This document shows, in pieces, positions 45,550 through 58,887 of a stretch of 64,000 nt of DNA. Both the position numbers and the translations under genes were made by a program. This DNA is from Fennellomyces sp. T-0311 (taxonomy: Eukaryota; Mucoromycota; Mucoromycetes; Mucorales; Lichtheimiaceae), in contig JALLLT010000020.1 of assembly GCA_025266875.1 (NCBI GenBank), positions 682,001 to 746,000 on the forward strand, in the 5' to 3' direction. A model generated the notes under the pieces. The model did no database searches. It was not told the DNA's origin and saw nothing but the letters and a program-made list of their open reading frames with translations. Within the stretch, counting starts at the first letter, position 1. Each line of letters starts with the position of its first letter.

Positions 45550-47668
45550 CTGTGAAATATCCATGCAAATAAAATATATATAGGACGGGAAAAGAGGCGA
45601 AAAAGGAACGACCTTGTCCAAGCTTGATTTTAGCAGTCATCTCGAGGCAAACGTGTGCCCTTCTTACCATTGATATTGGAACTCCTTGCCATATTCTTCA
45701 TATGCATGGTTATCCGTTGATGCAGCTTTCCTTTGATTACCAATCGAACAAACAGAGTCGATCCAAAAACTCGTTTCCTGTTACCCACCAAGCAACGATT
45801 TCAGCTTCAGCGTATCCTCGGCCCGCTTCCTCTTGTTTGGCTACTCGTGCATAAAACACACTATAAAGGTGTACCTCGGGTACTTTCTGGAAGAAGTTTG
45901 GCTATTTCGGGTACACTTATATAGTAAAAATCAAAAGATGCCCATGAGTAATAAGATTAGTTTAATATTGATCTACCTTATCTGCAATATGTAGGGCATA
46001 TGGTCGTCGTCGTATGACAGAAGCACCATCATTAAAGCTAGTGTCCTTCATCTTGACCGGCACATTTTAAGTTATTTCTTGAATAGATCGGAAAAAGATC
46101 CAGATCATTTCCACTATTGACTCCTTTCATCCTACATTTTCACGTTTGTGCGACAGCATTGAGCATTCATGCATCTTTTTTTCTCATTTACACTTTCACA
46201 AGGACGCATATCTGCGCATTGACGGGAAAATAGTTCCATGGTAAGGCGCACGCGTGGCCCTGGTTCAGACGCCAAGCTTACGCACTTTTGCATAGATACA
46301 GATAGGAATTAACTCTCGGCTTAATTTTTAGTGATACTTCGGTTGTGGAAGATGGCCTCAGATCATCTCGTTTTTGGGTGTGCATTAGTCATGTCTATTG
46401 ATACATTAACTTATGTATATACAGACGCATACATGTGCAAGGAAGGTGGTTTTATATTCAGCGAGTCACAAGAGAAGATGAAACGCATTCGTTATCGTAG
46501 CTGACAACAGAGATTAGTCAAAACACACCACCCCAACCATCCGCAGCAAACACCACAACAAACCTGCAGCACCGGAGAAGCTCATTGAGCTAGGAATATT
46601 GTACTCGGTGGTTAATTGTTCTTGATGTTACCGGAACATTAAAGTTTGGCCTGGCATTGTGGCATGTGTGCTTATTCCAGCTTGAGGCTTGTCCAAGACT
46701 TGCCCTTCGTTTCTTACAGTGCGAATGCTACGGGTTGGCTCCTTGTCATTTTATCTTTAGTAATGTGTATACAAAAAATCACGAGTTGCGTGTCAGTCTG
46801 CTAAATATATGTCTGACAGCATCAATATAATGCGGAATTGATAGTGAAACGCGTGTAGCACAACACAAAGTGTATTAATTATCAGCTATTATGGGAAGAG
46901 TTAATACGTAACCAATTCTTTTGCCATGCCACTTTTATTGCTGGAGCCATTTTCTTGGCACCGATGGACCTTTACTTTTCCCATGTCGAGTTATATTGGA
47001 CAATTTGACCCATTCTCTCAGATTGTAACAAGTAAGGGGTATAAAACTAAGGAATCTCGTTTTGAAAGTTATCCACAGGGGAAAACGTGTCCGATCTCGC
47101 CAGATAAAAGAAAAAAGGTAAAGCCAGTTCTGTCGTGGCCTTTGAACACGGACAGTTAAATCACTATGGAGACGATTTCTGCAAATTTCTGAGCTTTGCC
47201 GAAAGTAAGTCTAGTGGGAAAAGCAGCAGGTGAACGTGCAACCCAAATGTTGCTTAGACCCGTTGCTGTGGTAAAATCGATCAATACAGATGATAACAGC
47301 AGCAAAAAGATGGGCGCGAACCGATTTTCTACCATACAGCGATTGTGACGACATGATGCATAGGGCCTGTATGCCTTTTTTCTCTGGTGGTCTTTGGCCA
47401 GAGGCGGATAATATACTTGCAAGAATCCAGCCCCGGTTGTTTGGTTTTATCGCTTTGTGTGTGCGACACAAATTTGTTTGCATGGAGACCAGCGGTTGTT
47501 GCGGCACCATGTGTGATTTTTATGGGGGTGGAGGGCTTCCTTTGAGGAAAACTGTCATAATAGGATTGTTTGCATCATCGCAATAAGGCTGTCTCCTATT
47601 TTCCTGGCTCTCTCTTTTTCCTCTTTTCTTCTTTCCTATACCACACAACACACACACACACTTTTGCA
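45550..47668. other. intergenic, possibly including 5' exons of the GATA gene
   Basis: On the minus strand, 45690-45870 reads partly like coding sequence (ARVAKQEEAGRGYAEAEIVA, and EEYGKEFQYQW with a GTAAGA donor). These may be upstream exons of the GATA factor. From 46000 to 47668 nothing was recognised. A CA run sits just before the next gene (47644-47660). Confidence 0.35.
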
Positions 47669-48540
47669 ATGGACAATTCGCGGCAATGGCAAACGTGCAA
47701 CAACAGCGACACTTGCGAGCTTATGGACGGATTTGCGGTTTTCGTACAGCTTACGTTGGTTATGACGGCCCTGACTGCTCTTGGCATTAAGCGGTGGCGG
47801 GAACGACCCCGACGGCCTGTACGCATATGGTATCACATTCCTGCTGTTCCTCGAGATCCTTAAAAAGTATTAACTCTTAAATAAGGGCTCTGGACGTGAG
47901 CAAGCAATTTGTTGGCGCAGGGACCATCCACTTTTTAAATTTAGGCATCAGTTATCTAGCAGGCCGACCAGGCCATGGGCAGCCCCAGACGAACCTTTGT
48001 GTGTGGTACTTTTTGAGCCTGATGACTGATACCACAGTTGGCATCGCCATCTTGTGGTTCTGGCTCCGTGTGCTTGAATGGGCCTTGCACATGGGCGGTG
48101 TGTCCAATCTACAGCACTACGGACCGCCGCCCACTCGATCGATGATCCAGCAGTGGGCCAAACAAACTGGCGTGTTTGTATTGGCTGAGTTCATGATGAA
48201 GATCTGTATCTACGGCCTGTTTCAAGCTGTGCCTGCCATCTTTGATCTGGGCGACTGGGTGCTGCAATTGATAGGCAACGATGCCCATTATCAAGTGGTA
48301 TTCGTCATGTTTGTGTAAGGCGCCTCCACCCCGTCGACGTGTCTTTTTGTGTTAACAGATGGATATAGATTCCCGCTGTTTATGAACGCTTTCCAGTTCT
48401 GCGTGATTGATACGATCATTAAGGGGGAGCAGCGCCACACTCCACCAGCAACATCTAAAAAGAACGAATCCACCGATTTTCATTCGATCGTTATTGTTCA
48501 ACCCGCACATGAGGGCACCCCCTTATTGCCGTCAGCGTAA
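47669..48540 (+). CDS. STIMATE-family (TMEM110-like) membrane protein
   Basis: Member of the STIMATE/vacuolar membrane protein family (Pfam PF12400). In animals STIMATE is an ER protein that helps STIM1 activate store-operated calcium entry; fungal members are vacuolar or ER proteins of unclear role. Exons 47669-47829, 47886-48314 and 48369-48540 give 253 residues. The first junction restores RRPVRIWALDVSKQFVGAGT, and IHFLNLGISYL...CVWYFLSLMTDTTVGIAILW is the family core. The second junction gives FVMFVFPLFMNAFQFCVIDT, a conserved last span, using the acceptor TATAG at 48368 rather than the nearer AACAG at 48358, which would create a stop. The C-tail is short and polar. Convergent with the Vnx1-like gene, 289 bases apart. 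Confidence 0.92.
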
Positions 48541-48829
48541 GGGAACGAGAGACACACATCACCTTATACATATACTATACTACACGGCCTCCTTTTCACT
48601 ATCTTTTTGTATTTATCACCTGTACATATACTTTTCTGCCTTTCCATCTACACATAAAAGACTACAGAATGATCGACCTTGTTGTCGCAGTATAGAGACG
48701 CAATGCACGTTGATGATCCTGAACCAACCGCCTTGAAACTGGGAACTTTCCGGGCAAATGCCGAAGCCAAGTCAATTATGGAAATTTCCTACAGATCATC
48801 ACATGCCTCTCCAAACGGTATACACTGAG

Positions 48830-51800
48830 TTATTTATTGTTCACTATTTTCGCCAGGAGTGCAGGGTCAATGCCAAGCGTGAAACTGTTTTGCTGCTCGG
48901 TTGCCGTTGGTACGAAGAAGAACCCAGCAACCAACACGAGGTAACTAAGCACCAGAATCGCGCCCTTAAAGTAATTGGACTTGCCCTCTTGATAGGTGTA
49001 TGTCAGCAGAAACACGCTCAAAATCACAGCAATGACGTCCCAGTGAGGGAAGATGAGGCTGAACGTGTATCGTGCGATCTCCTCCTTTCCCCAATTATAC
49101 CACAGCGAAAATGCCACCATGGCCGGGATTTGTAACAGGCACACCTGTAATGCATACGCAGAGCCAATCTCCATACTGAAACACAAGAAAAAGGCATATC
49201 AGCACGCCATCCGTTTTTCTCAAGTGTTATGCGTTACCTCAGTACAATGTTGCCGTGTATCGAGAAGCCAATGGCATTGGTGAATTCAGTGATATTGGGC
49301 ACCAAGGCAAACAATGTCAAGCCCAGGAACTTTTCATCGAGCGCCATATCGGCCATGATCAAATCGACGGTATCGACCAAGATCTCAGCAATGATCGAGT
49401 ACAGCAGCGTGCAAGCAAACAAAACTGTGAAACTCTTGGCTGTGCCCCACTCCGGTGCATCGTGGCCACCCACTTCTTCTTCCTCGTCTTCATCATTGGC
49501 TTGGATGAATCCCGGAGGTGGCGGTGGCATGGCACCATTGTCATGTGCTGGTGCTGCTGCTGCCCCTTCTGCATTGTGCACAGACATCATGCTTGGATCT
49601 ATCAACTCCCCTTTTTAATAAATCCAAATACGACCGCCGGTCTATTATAACTTACCACTCTGGGTCCGTCGTTTGGTAAGCGAACCGTTGTCATCCTCAT
49701 CCTCATCTGCCTGTTGCTGTTGCTGCTGCGACTGCGTGGTGAGATAAGACTGGAAGAGTCGCTGGTAATAGGCAAGATACGATTGCTGCTGTTGCTGTTG
49801 CGCGGTGGCATCTGAAGTGGGGCTCTTCCACACGACATCATTGTGTGTGTGCAAACTGAACACAAGACCAATGATATATGCCTGTCAATCAAATAAGTGA
49901 GCCTGACTGCGTATGCGTCAGATGAGCAAACGTACGGAGGGCAGGATAATGGCACATATCCACATGAACGGCTTGACGCTGTTCTGATACACGGGATCAT
50001 GGGCTGGATCCAGCTGATCGTAATGGCATTGCGAACATGCGAAGCCGTCTTCGCCTTCGGGACAGCCAGCGCATTTCAATTCAAACTGAGAAGCGAGGTG
50101 TGTTGGTACACGCATCCGTTGTCACGCGGTCATATTCAACTTACCGAGCCGTACATCTGATAAAACAGCGTGGGGGCAAGTGCGCCAATGATGGCCAAAA
50201 TAAGCATGGTTGCTGTCACCCCAGCGCTCTTGGCGTTAAACTTTTGCTCCTTGCGCTTGATGCCGCCGCTGACCATCGAGCATCCCGGCAACAGCAGCAC
50301 GCCCACCAGAATACTTCCAATCAAAGAGCCCTCCACCAACGCACTTTTGCCGCCCATCAAGGCGATAGCGTACAGGATGATTTCGATGATACTACCAAAA
50401 GTGGCGTTGATGACAGAGCCGACGGCCATAGATGTCTGGGCGGATACGGAGCTGATGCCCATGCCAATAAAGTACGAGAGCGGGATGACGGATCCCAGGG
50501 AGAGCGTGAAAATGGCCATGGGAGAGGCAATCAGCGAGTCGGGGAAGTGGTGGCGGATGACATACTCATCGAATATAACAAACAGAACGAGCGAGATCAG
50601 GTTGATGAAGATGATGTTGACACCCTCATAGGTGTATTTGTAGTACTGGAAGCCGATGGCCTGGTACGTGCAGAGGAGAATGACCGTAGGCTTTCCACTG
50701 GGATGCACCCCGGTTGGGCTGGAATGGAAACGGAGTGTCAGTGGGTGCTGCATCAAATGGCGCACTAGCTTGTAATTGAGTTTCGCCATAGGGATCGTGA
50801 TCACACACATCCAGCACACCGTCGATGCAATAAACAAAAGGGGTCCTTGCAAACCAAAGCGTCAGTATTTGCCGCGTATACTTACTACGGGAGCACACAC
50901 GTACCAACAAGTGTCAAGTAGAAAAAGTAGTAGATCCATCCGGTCGGTCCGCTTGTCGCGACATGCACTATCCACTCCTTCCACGTCTGCTTGTGCTTGC
51001 TTTGCTTGGGAATTAGCAGCTCGGCCTCCTCGTCATGCTGCTGCAGATCATCGCCATCCACTACCCGCTCCACGTAGCGACCAAAGGGCCATAATAAATA
51101 GAACGACAGGCCGCTCATGACCATCCAGTACTTTCTGCCGTGCGGTGGTACAAGGCGTAACACAAGGGCGATGAGGATCATCACGATTGCCAGCCACCAG
51201 CCAAAGACGAGGGTCCACAGGATATTGCCCGGGTTCAGGAACAGGTGTTTCGATGAAGAAGGGTATAGATGCAGAGCGTGGTTGGCCCTGCGCACGACCG
51301 AGCGCGACTTGCGATACAGTGCGGGCTTCCATATCGGCATACCGAAAGGATGCTCCCGATTCATGGCCTGACAATCCGTAACTTTTAGAGACCGTAGTCT
51401 TAAAATCAGCGTACTCCTGCCAAAATACCTCTTGCTTGTCCTTCAGTGTCAATTCGTGATCTGCCGTATTGAACGACACGACATCGCGGTGGGATGGTCG
51501 GCGGCTTCGTTTGCGCCCGTTGGTGGCTGACCCAAGGCTTGCCAGGTCGTTGCTTACTGGTTCCTGGACATCGTCATGCTCACTTGCGCTGTCGCTGCTG
51601 GTGTTGCTACCGCTGTTACTGGCATCTTGGCCACCATGGCGACGTCGACTGCTGCGATTGCGTTGAATTGTGGGGCGTCGTTTGAGCGTGGACTTGCGGC
51701 GTCGCGCGCTTGTGCCTGCCTCCGTCGACCCGTACTGGCTTTTGTGAGAGGACGAGCTGGAGGAGGATTTCCGCCGTCCACTCGAATGGCTGTGGTGTAT

Positions 51801-51830
51801 GGACGGCCTTCGCTCTTCTGACGAGTCCAT
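48830..51830 (-). CDS. VNX1: Vnx1-like vacuolar cation/H+ antiporter (CaCA superfamily)
   Basis: Low-affinity monovalent cation/proton exchanger of the vacuolar membrane, involved in Na+/K+ storage and pH. Seven exons: 51830-51429, 51367-50905, 50845-50145, 50085-49936, 49881-49656, 49610-49238 and 49175-48830, giving 886 residues (yeast Vnx1 908). The N-terminal 130 residues are Ser/Arg-rich and cytosolic (RRKSSSSSSSHKSQYGS). The first junction gives LTLKDKQEAMNREHPFGMPI, as in Vnx1. The alpha-1 repeat is SVINATFGSIIEIILYAIAL and the alpha-2 region includes ALVPNITEFTNAIGFS. Between them is an acidic, poly-Gln loop (QQQQQQSYLAYYQRLF, EDEEEEVGG). LPSAYIIGLVFSLHTHNDVV spans another junction. 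The exon-1 frame runs open for 381 bases past the true donor, so an unspliced reading gives a wrong C-terminus. Confidence 0.93.
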
Positions 51831-53234
51831 AAGAAGACAAAGTTAGAAAGAAAGTCAATGCGGTAGAACGGGGGCGCAAGTATAAAAAAAGAGTCTCTTT
51901 TGCGGAGTTCCGTGTTGCTGAGCCTAACCGGAAGATACGTTCCGGCCTTGGAGAAACGGCATCGTTATTCGACGCTTATGGTATAAAGTGTCGCATCTTT
52001 TTTGATAGAATTAAGGCGCTGGCTCGTGTATCGAAACGCGTTGCGTGGCCGTAAGAGTGGTTTCATCGATCGCAAAAACGGTAAACGCGGTAGGACTTTC
52101 CGTTTATGCTGGGTAGCATTACACAACGACCCGTGAACAACCTTTTTTTTGTTGTATCATTGCCATGGTAAAACTACAGCACTTTTATATAGAAACATCC
52201 GCGATTGAAGCGGCGTATTTGTCGTGGTATCTCGAGTCATGAGCCGATGTGTATGGGCGGCCGTACAGATCTGTAAGTTGGAGAGTAGAGCGCTCGAAAG
52301 CGATCTTTTCCAAAAGCAGCGAGTGTACCCACTGCACCGCAAAAACACATCCGCTCCGATCAGCCTGCAGTGTTGTTATAATGTCAACAAGCAGCAACAG
52401 ATTTCGATCAGCATGTCTCTCCATTTGGTAATGTTCTTTTTGCGTTTATGCGCCTCATGGGCTGTGGTACGTTACAATCGACAGGAGGCAGGGCATAAAC
52501 TATCACATGATGTTTGCTTTATTGGCAACTAATCGAGTGGAGTAGACAGCTAAAAATGTCGTTATTACATTGCTTTGAGGATGTGAGAAAAAGGCTTTAC
52601 GCAATACTCGAACTGCTTAAATAGGTCCATTATATCCTAATATCTGCAGACACCCCTCGGGTTACAGCATTTTGTAAAAACTTGAACCCCGGTTGCAGCA
52701 ACCGCATGTTACCTTATGACAGGACATGTACTATGTGTGTGGCAAAGCCATAGAAGCAAAGTACCTACATTTGATGACAAGATATATAACATGACGACAA
52801 GGGATCCTCGGCTATTACAGATCGACCCGAGTTCTGGTAAAGTCATTCGTCATTTTGGTTTATAATGAGATGCAGAGTGTGATGATATAAAGAAGGGGGA
52901 GAGGGGAGGGAAACTGTTCGTGGCCGCCGATCTACTGATGCCGAAAGAAGAGCGCTGCCGTTCATCGACCTCTATCAGAAAGTGGACCAGGGCTTGTCGT
53001 TCTATCTATGTAGAAAACGGTGAATGGCCCCTTCCTGTCTCTTTGAATCTGTTCGGTATTTGGGACGGCCTCCCCCACAACATATACATCTAAAAAAAAC
53101 TGACAGCGAAGGGGTATAAAGCGTCGCTCCTGGCTGACCCATATTTTTCTTCCCGCTCCCCTTGCTCTCCTATTTTCAAATATTGATTACAGCATGTGTC
53201 TTATTTTTATATCATACGCTTCTTTTTTTCCTTT
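51831..53234. other. divergent promoter region, Vnx1-like gene and chitin synthase
   Basis: 1.4 kb without a supported gene. Frames at 52157-52532 on both strands have no motif. A GGGGGAGAGGGGAGGGAAAC purine tract lies near 52896. Confidence 0.5.
53115..53120 (+). promoter_or_regulatory. TATA box of the chitin synthase gene
   Basis: GGGGTATAAAGCG, 115 bases before the ATG at 53235, followed by a pyrimidine-rich leader (CTTCCCGCTCCCCTTGCTCT). Confidence 0.5.
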
Positions 53235-53605
53235 ATGTCGAATACCAACGACCTCGCTCGACTTTTCGACGACAATGAGCAGCGAGATAGTATTCAGAAA
53301 GCATGCGATATATTAAGCACTCGATTTAGCCAAGATCGACCGTACACTCAGCTTGGCCATCATCGACTGCTTGTCGTCAACCCATTCAAACAGCTCGATC
53401 TCTTGAACGACAGCGCGCTCCAGCATCATGCCAATCAAGGTTACAAGGGCCTGTCGGAGCAGTCCATGCATGATCCACATATATATGAATTCGCTACACG
53501 GGCATACTATATCATGCGTCGACGAACTGAAGATGTTGGAATCATTCTAACGTATGTAACACGTTTTTTTTGTCTTGTGGTTGCCTTATATAACTCTTGC
53601 GCCCC

Positions 53606-53648
<43 letters not shown>

Positions 53649-56600
53649 GCGGGTTTACAGGATCCGGCAAGAGCACCACCCATCATCACCTATTGAACGA
53701 GTTATTGCACTTGTCAGCTCAAACACGTCGCGAAGAAAAACTTCGACGCTACGTTTTGAGTGCACAGACCATCATCGACTGTCTGAGTACTGGGGCAACG
53801 TCCGACAATGCAAATGCCTCCCATCTGCACCAATTCCAAACTCTGTATTTTAATGAGCGCGGCCGGATCCAGGGTATCTACACCGCAGTTTACTTGCTTG
53901 ACAAGTTCCGTGTCACTCAAGGCGACGCCAACTATAGTCTCTTTTACCAACTCCTTGCGGGAACCAGTCAACAAGAAAAGCAAGCACTCCATATCAACCA
54001 CACGGTCGATCATTTCGCCTATCTCAAAGATTCCTACGGACTTCGCAACGCCGGTTCTTGGACCAATGTGCAATCGCGCGACGAAGTAGCCTTCGGTGAC
54101 TTTAAATCAGCGCTCAAAACATGCGGATTCAAAGCAAAGACGATTGCCCAGATCTGCCAATTGCTAGGCGCCATACTTCACTTGGGCAACATTCAGTTTG
54201 TCGGCAACAATCAGTCCTGCAAGATTAAAAACAAGGACACCTTGTCGTTGGTGGCTGCTGCGCTGGGGATAGCAACGGCCAAGCTAGAAGCGACGCTGAC
54301 GCATAAGCTGAAGTTGCTCGGCAAGGAGTTTTGCACAGCATTTTTGACAGCGGATGGAGCTACAGTACAGCGCGATGCATTGGCGCGTACCTTGTATACC
54401 ATCCTGGTGCTGTGGATCGTTGACGCTCTCAATAAGCATTACCCGGCAACAAATGATCAATGCATCAGTATCCTTGACAACGGTTTCGCGTCGACAGGCG
54501 GATTCACTGACTTGTGCGCGCACTTTTGCGCTGAACGGATCCACCAGTACATCATCACCAAATCACATCTCATGGACGCGCCTCCTCCAGCAAGTTCATC
54601 CTTGTCGGTGTATCTTGGCAACCATGGTTTAGTTTCAATTCTCAATCGGGAATCTGCGCGGTTACAGGCGTACGCTCTCGACGCGACCGATGCCAACTTT
54701 TTATCCTTGTTGGTAAAAAAGCAGCCGCATGTTGTCAGCAAGAAGCCAAACACCTTTGCAATTCAACACTTTGCTAGTTCCGTCGAGTACACTGCGGATG
54801 GCTTGCTCGAAAGCAACCTGGATGCTCTCTCGCCCGACTTTATCCTCCTGTTTCGCTACAGCTGTACCAACACATTTTTGCGTGAATTGTTCGAAAGTTC
54901 GGTATTGGTCACTGAAATGCATCCACGCGATGAGCGTACCATCATCAAAGCACAGTTACCCACTCGACCTATGCTTGGACAATGGCGACCGACTGATCCT
55001 GCACAAAAAGACAACAAGATGATGACGGTGATGGACCAAATGGTACATAGCATGGAGAGTCTGGTGGACCGACTCAAAAAGATGCAACTCTTCGAAGTGA
55101 TCCATATCCGGCCCAACAACGAGCAAAAGCCGGATTTATTCGATCCTGCCGTCGTCATGCAACAGCTTGGTACGCACAGAATCGCCGATAAGGCCAAATT
55201 GGATCCAATGTACAGCTACGAATTCGGTGACTTTTTATCACGATATCATTATCTGATGAGAATGCTGCCGTTTGACGAAGAGAACCATGAGGACGAAAGG
55301 ATGAAAATAACAAAACTGATCCATGTGATGCAGTGGACAAAAGAGCAGGCCGAAATGGGCAAGACGTGCATCTGGATTGCGTTTGACGTTTGGCGGGATT
55401 TGGAAAATCATCTCAGAATGCTCGAAAAGGAACAACGCATTCGGGAACGCGAGGAGCGGATTGCGGCGGCTATCGAAGCTGAAACTGAAGCTGCTCGATT
55501 GGCAGCCGAAGAAGCAGAGGTGGCGGCGGCGGCAGCTGCGGCAGCAGCAGCAGCAGCAGAAAACGAGGATGGGTCAATTGGGACAGATCAGAACCCGTTT
55601 GGCGATCCCGACCATCATGACTGCGGCGCCTCTGACGTTTATACTACAGACAATGATTTTTATGATGACCGGACGGAAGTGGGTGATCAGCATGGGAGCG
55701 ATATCATAGGCAAGCAAAGTAGCAGTCAATGGGGTGAAGATGATGATATGGAAGGCTACATGGACCAGTAAGTATCGCACGTTTGGATCATTTATCTTGA
55801 AAATATGACTCATATTGCTGCCAGGTACGGTCCAAACATGGACATGAGCAAGATGGTGGAAGATTACTGTGTACAGCCCGAAGAGCTCATTGAAGAGGTT
55901 CCCATCACGCGCATTCGTCAGTGGTGGGCCCGTTTCGTATGGTTTTGCACGTGGTGGATCCCGTCCGTAGCGCTTCGATATATTGGCAAGATGCACCGAC
56001 AAGATGTCCGCATGGCTTGGCGCGAAAAAGTGACACTGTGTCTGCTTATCTTCAGCTTGTCAGCAAGTATCATCTTCTTCATTGTTGGATTGGGAGAAGT
56101 GATCTGCCCTGGCACGAAAGACCTCTATTCGGCACAAGACGTTGTAGGCCATCAAACCCTGTCAGATTACTGGGTCAGTGTTCGCGGCAAAGTGTATGAT
56201 ATGACGGATTTCGTGAGCAACACGCACGGTACAAATGCATATGTGGCCACGAAGTCGTCTCTGGAACCACTCGCGGGCCGCGATCTCTCATATACATTCC
56301 CGCCACCTTTGACACAAGCATGTCAAGGCCTCGTTACCGACAACACCGTCACCGTGACGCCCAATGAGACGATCGTCCTAGGTCCCTTTGTACACTTTAG
56401 CGGAGGCCGGCAAAACGAAAAATCCTTGGTACGAATGCAAGATCCAGATTGGTTGGAGCGCTATTTCACACCGGTTATGAGTCCGAACAAACAAGGTGAT
56501 CTTGTAATTTCGAAAAAGCAGCTTCGCGAAGACTTTGAAAGCTGGGGCCGACTTGCTCTTGCGATCGACGGGAAGGTGTACGATTTGACTGACTACATGG

Positions 56601-58887
56601 CGACGGCACACAAGTATCCACGCGACGCCGCTGGTGTCCCCAACTACCACTATCTCCATGAAGCAGTCGAGCATATGTTTGCCAAATACGCAGGCACCGA
56701 TGCGACCGAGACATGGAAGCAGTTCAGTGCGAAAATGAATTCCGAGGAACTCGCGGCCAACCAAGCCTGCCTTGACAATGTCTTCTACGTGGCCCGGTTG
56801 GATTATCGCGATTCGTTGCGATGCACGTTTGTCAATTATTTGCTGCTTAGCTTTGCGGTTGTCACCTCGGTGGTGATTCTGGTCAAGTTCTTGGCGGCCC
56901 TCCAGTTTGGTGGTGCGCCAACACCCGAAGAGCAAGACAAGTTTGTTATTTGCCAAGTGCCATGTTACACCGAAGATGAAGAGTCGTTGCGCAAGACCAT
57001 CGATTCACTCACGACTATGGACTACGACGACAATCGTAAACTATTGTTCCTGATTGCGGACGGCATGATTATTGGCAGCGGAAATGACAAACCGACACCA
57101 ATGATCTTGCTAGACATTCTTGGACACGACGACAAGGATGATCCGGAGCCAGTCATGTTCAAGTCTGTAGGCGAAGGATCCAAGCAACTCAACTATGGCA
57201 AGGTATACTCCGGCTTATACATGCACGAAGGACATTGCGTGCCCTACATCGTGGTCGTCAAAGTGGGAAAATCCACGGAGCGCACGAAGCCGGGAAACCG
57301 AGGCAAGCGAGACTCGCAGATTATTTGCATGGACTTTTTGCGAAAGGTGCACTTTGATTCCGAAATGACCCCGTTGGAATTGGTCATCTATCACAACATT
57401 CGCAATGTCATTGGCGTGGATCCTGCGCTCTACGAGTATATCCTGATGGTCGATTCCGACACGGAGGTGTATCCGGATGCATTGACCCGATTAGTATCCT
57501 GCATGCTCCATGACAGTCGAATCATTGGTCTGTGCGGCGAAACCGAGCTGTGTAACGAGGACCGGTCATGGACGACACGCATTCAAGTTTATGAATACTA
57601 CATCTCGCATCATCTTGTCAAGGCATTCGAGTCATTGTTTGGATCCGTCACATGTTTGCCGGGCTGCTTTTGCATGTACCGCATTCGAACGGCGTCAAAA
57701 CGCCAACCACTGATCGTGTCACCAGCGATTATCCACGGTTACTCTGACAACCAAGTGGACACCCTGCACAAGAAGAACCTGTTGCATCTAGGTGAAGACA
57801 GATACCTGACGACTTTGATGATGAAGAACTTCCCACAATACAAGATGATGTTTACGCCATACGCACGTTGTCGCACTGTGGCTCCGGACCGATGGCAAAT
57901 TTTACTTTCGCAACGACGTCGCTGGATCAATTCTACCATTCACAATCTGTTGGAGCTCATATTGCTGCCAGAGCTTTGCGGCTTTTGTTGTCTTTCGATG
58001 CGCTTTGTAGTCATGATTGATCTGATTGGCACCATCACCTTACCTGCGTCCGTCATCTATCTCGCCTACCTGATTTACGTTGTGGCCGCCAATACTAGCC
58101 CTATTCCTGTGATTGCTCTGGGCATGCTAGCCGGTGCCTATGGGTTGCAAGCGCTCATATTTATTATCAAGCGACAGTGGCAGCATATCGGATGGATGGT
58201 GATATACTTGCTCGCCATTCCAGTATTCAGTTTCCTGATTCCGATCTACGCGTTCTGGCATTTTGATGACTTTTCATGGGGCAACACGCGTGTTGTGGTC
58301 GGAGACAAGAAGAAACAGATCATTGTTACCGAAGACGAAAAGTTCGATGACAAGATGATCCCCATGAAAAAATGGGACCAGTACGAACAGGAGATACTGG
58401 AAACAAAGTCAATCGAATCGGATGCTACCAAGCTCACAAACTATACTTACGACAGCCACCCTGCATCCGCTTCTTATCGTGGCCAGCAACAAGACAAAGA
58501 TGAGCATCTACCTCGCTTGGCTACTGGATTATCGGAGCGACGACTTTCGCAATTCTCAGTTGACCTGTCTGCTGTCTTGCATCCGCATCAGGAAGCCTCC
58601 AATGATGGTAGCAGTACCCATGGCAACAATAGCGAGGGGTCCAAGGCAATATTACCGGAAGATGATGAGATTGAACGTGAGCTGCGGAGAATTCTGGCGG
58701 CGGCAAACCTAATGACTTTAACGAAAAAGCAAGGTAAATTGTTATACCATTTTTTGCCATTGACTCGAGCTTATGTGTTTTTTTATTAGTACGCATTCAG
58801 TTATCACAGCGGTTCGGAGTCGACCTGACAATCAAGAAAGGTTTCATCAATTTGACGATAGAACGGATATTGGAAAATGAAGTGTAA
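53235..58887 (+). CDS. chitin synthase with myosin-like motor domain (class V type)
   Basis: Plasma-membrane glycosyltransferase making chitin from UDP-GlcNAc, with a motor domain that tethers or moves its vesicles on actin. Exons 53235-53551, 53650-55767, 55825-58733 and 58790-58887 give 1813 residues. The motor-like region (about 1-600) has YTQLGHHRLLVVNPFKQL and the P-loop GFTGSGKST (106-114). An Ala run (VAAAAAAAAAAAAEN) lies near residue 740. The first membrane span is at about 879-905, a cytochrome b5-like segment (WVSVRGKVYDMTDF) near 927, and the next span at 1146-1170. The catalytic domain carries VDSDTEVYPD near 1352, EDRYLTTLM near 1468 and the QxxRW motif QRRRW near 1507. C-terminal spans are followed by a DEK_C domain (ERELRRILAAANLMTLTKKQ, GVDLTIKKGFINLTIERILE). 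Class V rather than VII because the P-loop is kept. Confidence 0.96.
53609..53642. repeat. (TA)17 microsatellite inside intron 1 of the chitin synthase gene
   Basis: Seventeen TA units end six bases before the AG acceptor (53648-53649), occupying the place of the polypyrimidine tract. Intron 1 is 98 bases, longer than the other two in the gene (56-57), and the excess roughly equals the repeat. Confidence 0.95.

Noticed and set aside
51048..51428. Continuation of the Vnx1-like exon 1 frame to a stop at 51048
   Set aside because: Splicing at 51429/51367 restores the conserved KDKQE-AMNREHPFGMP junction; the continued frame is unrelated to the family.
53552..53696. Coding read-through of chitin synthase intron 1 with an Ile-Tyr repeat
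   Set aside because: It is translation of the TA microsatellite; the spliced form restores the T-GFTGSGKST P-loop.
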